In this document: positions 12,318 to 14,559 of the stretch, one piece after another
How positions within the stretch are numbered: position 1 is the stretch's first letter
Layout: each line of letters opens with the position of its first letter
Source of the DNA: Pseudomonadota bacterium
GTDB lineage: Bacteria > Myxococcota > Myxococcia > Myxococcales > Anaeromyxobacteraceae
Length of the DNA stretch: 14,559 bases
Assembly: GCA_023419875.1 (NCBI GenBank)
Contig: JAEZXM010000438.1
Span: 1-14,559, forward strand
Reading direction: 5' to 3'
The notes under the pieces: generated by a model
Told to the model about the DNA's origin: nothing
Databases searched by the model: none
What the model saw: the letters and a program-made list of their open reading frames with translations, nothing else
Translations under genes and position numbers: made by a program

Positions 12318-14559
12318 ATGCCGCGCCGCTTCCTCTGCCTTCACGGCCACTTCTACCAGCCTCCGCGCGAGAACCCCTGGATCGACGCCATCGAGGTCCA
12401 GGACTCGGCGGAGCCCTTCCACGACTGGAACGAGCGGATCGCCGCCGAGTGCTACGGCCCGAACGGCGCGGCCCGGATCAAGGGCGAGGGCGACCGCATC
12501 CTCGACATCGTCAACAACTACCTCCACCTCTCGTTCAACTTCGGTCCGACCTTGCTCGCATGGCTCGAGCGGGCGAGCCCGGAGACCTACGCCCGGATCG
12601 TCGAGGCCGACCAGCGGAGCATGGAGGTGCGCGGACACGGAAACGCGATCGCCCAGGGGTACGCCCACACCATCCTGCCGCTCGCGAACCCTCGCGACCG
12701 TCGCACCCAGGTGCGCTGGGGCATCGCCGACTTCCGCCGGCGGTTCCACCGCGCGCCGCTGGGCTTCTGGCTGCCGGAGACCGCCGCGGACACCCCGACC
12801 CTGCGCGCCCTCGTCGAGGCGGGCATCCGCTGCACCATCCTGTCGCCCTACCAGGCGCTGCGGGTCCGGCCGCCGGGAGGGGCCTGGCTCGATGCGCGCG
12901 ACCTGCGGTTCGACCCGACCCGCCCGTACCGGGTCCGGGTGGAGGGCGGCGAGCTGGTGGTGTTCTTCTACGACGGGCACATCGCCCGGGACCTCGCCTT
13001 CGGCGGCGCGCTCGGCTCCTCGGACCGGCTCATCGATCGGCTCCTCTCCGGGTTCGACCCCGGGCGCGGGCACGACGAGATCCTCACCGTGGCCGTCGAC
13101 GGCGAGACCCTCGGGCACCACAGGAAGGGCGGTGACGAGGTGCTGGCGTCGGCGCTCCGCCGGCTCGCGCAGCGGAGCGACGTGGAGCTCGTGAACCTGG
13201 GCCAGGCGCTTCAGCGCACCCCGGCCGAGTGGGAAGCGGAGATCATCGAGAACTCGTCCTGGAGCTGCGCACACGGCGTCGAGCGCTGGCGCTCGGACTG
13301 CGGTTGCCATACCGGCGGCGGCGACGGCTGGCGGCAGACCTGGCGCACGCCGCTGCGGGAGGCGCTGGAGTGGCTGCGCGACCGCGCCGACGTGGTGTTC
13401 GAGCGGGAGGGGAAGGCGCTGTTCGGAGATCCGTGGTTGGCCCGCGACGAGTACGTCGAGCTGGTGCTCGACCCGGAGCGGCGGGAGGCGCTGGAGTTCC
13501 TGCGCCGCCAGGCGGGGAGGGCGCTCTCCGGCGAGGAGGAGGTGCGGGCGCTCCGGCTGCTCGAGATCGAACGGCACGCGCTCCTCATGTTCACGAGCTG
13601 CGGCTGGTTCTTCTCGGAGCTCTCGGGGATCGAGACGGTCCAGGTCCTCAAGTATGCGGCCCGGGTGATCCAGCTCGTGCAGGACCTCGTCGGCCTCGAT
13701 CTCGAGCCCGAGCTCGAGGCGCGGCTCGCCCGGGCGCCCTCGAACCTGCCGGAGCTGGGCGACGGCCGCGCCGTCTACCGCCGCCTCGTGAAGCCCAGCG
13801 TGACCACGCTCGAAGGGGTGGCCGCGCACATCGCCATCGCCGGCTCCGTGCGGGAGGTGGAAGACGCGGGCCGCCTCTTCTCGCACGCGTTTCGCATCGA
13901 GGGGCGCCGCACCGTGCAGGCGGGGCCCATCTCCACCACCGTCGGCCGGATGCAGCTCGAGCACCTGCACACGCGCGAGAAGCTCGACGCGCTCTACTGC
14001 GTGCTGCACTTCGGCGAGGCCGACTTCCGGTGCGGGCTCGTCCCGTACCGAGGCGAGGACCACCAGGCGGAGGTCGAGCGCGCGCTGCTCGAGCGGCCGC
14101 AGTCGGAGTCGCTGGCGCACCTGCTCCGGGACGCCGACCGCCACTTCCCGGGCCGGGACTACGTCCTGCGCGACCTGTTCCTCGACGAGCGCCGGCGGGT
14201 AGCCGAGCTCCTCCTCGAGGGCGCCATGCGCCGCTACGCCGAGCGGTACCAGGAGATCTTCGAGGACAACCGCCGGCTGATGGAGTTCCTCCACGAGATC
14301 GACTCGCCCGTCCCCGACCCGCTCCGCGTCGCGGCGGACTTCACCCTGACCCGCCGGCTCGTCGAGGTGGCCCATGCGGCGCGGCGGGGCGAGGTGGAGC
14401 TGGGGGCGGCCGAGGCAGAGCTCGACGGGATCATCGCGCTGGCGGGCAGGCTCGGTGTGCGGCTCGAGCCGGCGGCGCTCCGGCGCGAGGTGGGCGAGCT
14501 GGTCGCGCTCCACGTCGCGGACCTCGCCGCGGGCAAGCCGCCGGCGCGCCCGGCGGAGG
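12318..14559 (+). CDS. Glycoside hydrolase family 57 protein with DUF3536 region, 3' end outside window
   Basis: The frame from ATG 12318 stays open for 747 codons to the right edge, so the C-terminus is missing. The N-terminal part matches GH57 enzymes, retaining alpha-glucan hydrolases and transferases. LHGHFYQPPRENPW (8-21) is the family's first His-containing motif. GFWLPETAAD carries Glu154 at the place of the nucleophile, and VAVDGETLGHH carries Asp261 at the place of the acid/base. ENSSWSCAHGVERW...DCGC (312-330) followed by WRQTWRTPLREALEWLRD is the distinctive DUF3536 segment, then a long helical region. No signal peptide is present, so it is probably cytoplasmic and acts on alpha-glucan such as glycogen or maltodextrin (inference; the substrate of this subgroup is not known to me). 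AGGAT eight bases before the ATG is a weak ribosome site; in-frame alternatives nearby would lose the first motif. Confidence 0.88.
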   Translation, partial: MPRRFLCLHGHFYQPPRENPWIDAIEVQDSAEPFHDWNERIAAECYGPNGAARIKGEGDRILDIVNNYLHLSFNFGPTLLAWLERASPETYARIVEADQRSMEVRGHGNAIAQGYAHTILPLANPRDRRTQVRWGIADFRRRFHRAPLGFWLPETAADTPTLRALVEAGIRCTILSPYQALRVRPPGGAWLDARDLRFDPTRPYRVRVEGGELVVFFYDGHIARDLAFGGALGSSDRLIDRLLSGFDPGRGHDEILTVAVDGETLGHHRKGGDEVLASALRRLAQRSDVELVNLGQALQRTPAEWEAEIIENSSWSCAHGVERWRSDCGCHTGGGDGWRQTWRTPLREALEWLRDRADVVFEREGKALFGDPWLARDEYVELVLDPERREALEFLRRQAGRALSGEEEVRALRLLEIERHALLMFTSCGWFFSELSGIETVQVLKYAARVIQLVQDLVGLDLEPELEARLARAPSNLPELGDGRAVYRRLVKPSVTTLEGVAAHIAIAGSVREVEDAGRLFSHAFRIEGRRTVQAGPISTTVGRMQLEHLHTREKLDALYCVLHFGEADFRCGLVPYRGEDHQAEVERALLERPQSESLAHLLRDADRHFPGRDYVLRDLFLDERRRVAELLLEGAMRRYAERYQEIFEDNRRLMEFLHEIDSPVPDPLRVAADFTLTRRLVEVAHAARRGEVELGAAEAELDGIIALAGRLGVRLEPAALRREVGELVALHVADLAAGKPPARPAE

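Noticed and set aside
12102..14513. 803-codon minus-strand frame opposite the GH57/DUF3536 gene
   Set aside because: It is a shadow of the plus-strand gene, whose GH57 motifs and DUF3536 segment are unmistakable; the minus frame has no motifs.

Overview
The window is very GC-rich, with G or C at most third codon positions. Its gene content (cytosolic dipeptidase, class I fumarase, lipoprotein with Cys-rich repeats and a von Willebrand A domain, second EF-G, DTW protein, AsmA protein, hemerythrin-like protein, GH57/DUF3536 enzyme) fits a chromosome of a myxobacterium-like bacterium, most like Anaeromyxobacter. That assignment is my inference from composition and protein style. I see no rRNA, tRNA, CRISPR array, insertion sequence or phage gene.

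Layout. Positions 2-676 (+) carry the 3' part of a PepD-type dipeptidase, followed 32 bp later by a complete class I fumarate hydratase (709-2334, +), probably in one operon. After a 163-bp gap with a good promoter comes a modular surface lipoprotein (2498-4732, +). It has a signal peptide, two six-Cys units, two ZU5-like repeats, a VWA domain and a Cys-rich tail. An in-frame amber codon at 2582-2584 separates the signal peptide from all the rest. A strong GC hairpin (4746-4770) lies between this gene and a convergent pair on the minus strand: a divergent EF-G paralogue (5420-7483) and a small outer-membrane barrel-like protein (4785-5276).

A short divergent region then leads to a plus-strand pair, a DTW-domain tRNA aminocarboxypropyltransferase (7566-8198) and a large AsmA-family protein (8231-10846). 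Another hairpin follows. Three short minus-strand genes come next: a 75-aa exported charged protein, a 125-aa hemerythrin-like protein that lacks the ligands of one iron, and a 78-aa proline-rich lipoprotein. The last gene (12318 to the window end, +) is a large GH57/DUF3536 glycoside hydrolase running off the edge.

Most of the window is ordinary chromosome: central metabolism, translation, tRNA modification and envelope upkeep. I found no new multi-gene defence or mobile system. The points worth a second look are the amber-split lipoprotein, the hemerythrin-like protein with half a diiron site and a 27-bp dyad upstream of it, and the EF-G paralogue whose domain IV tip has lost its usual histidine.
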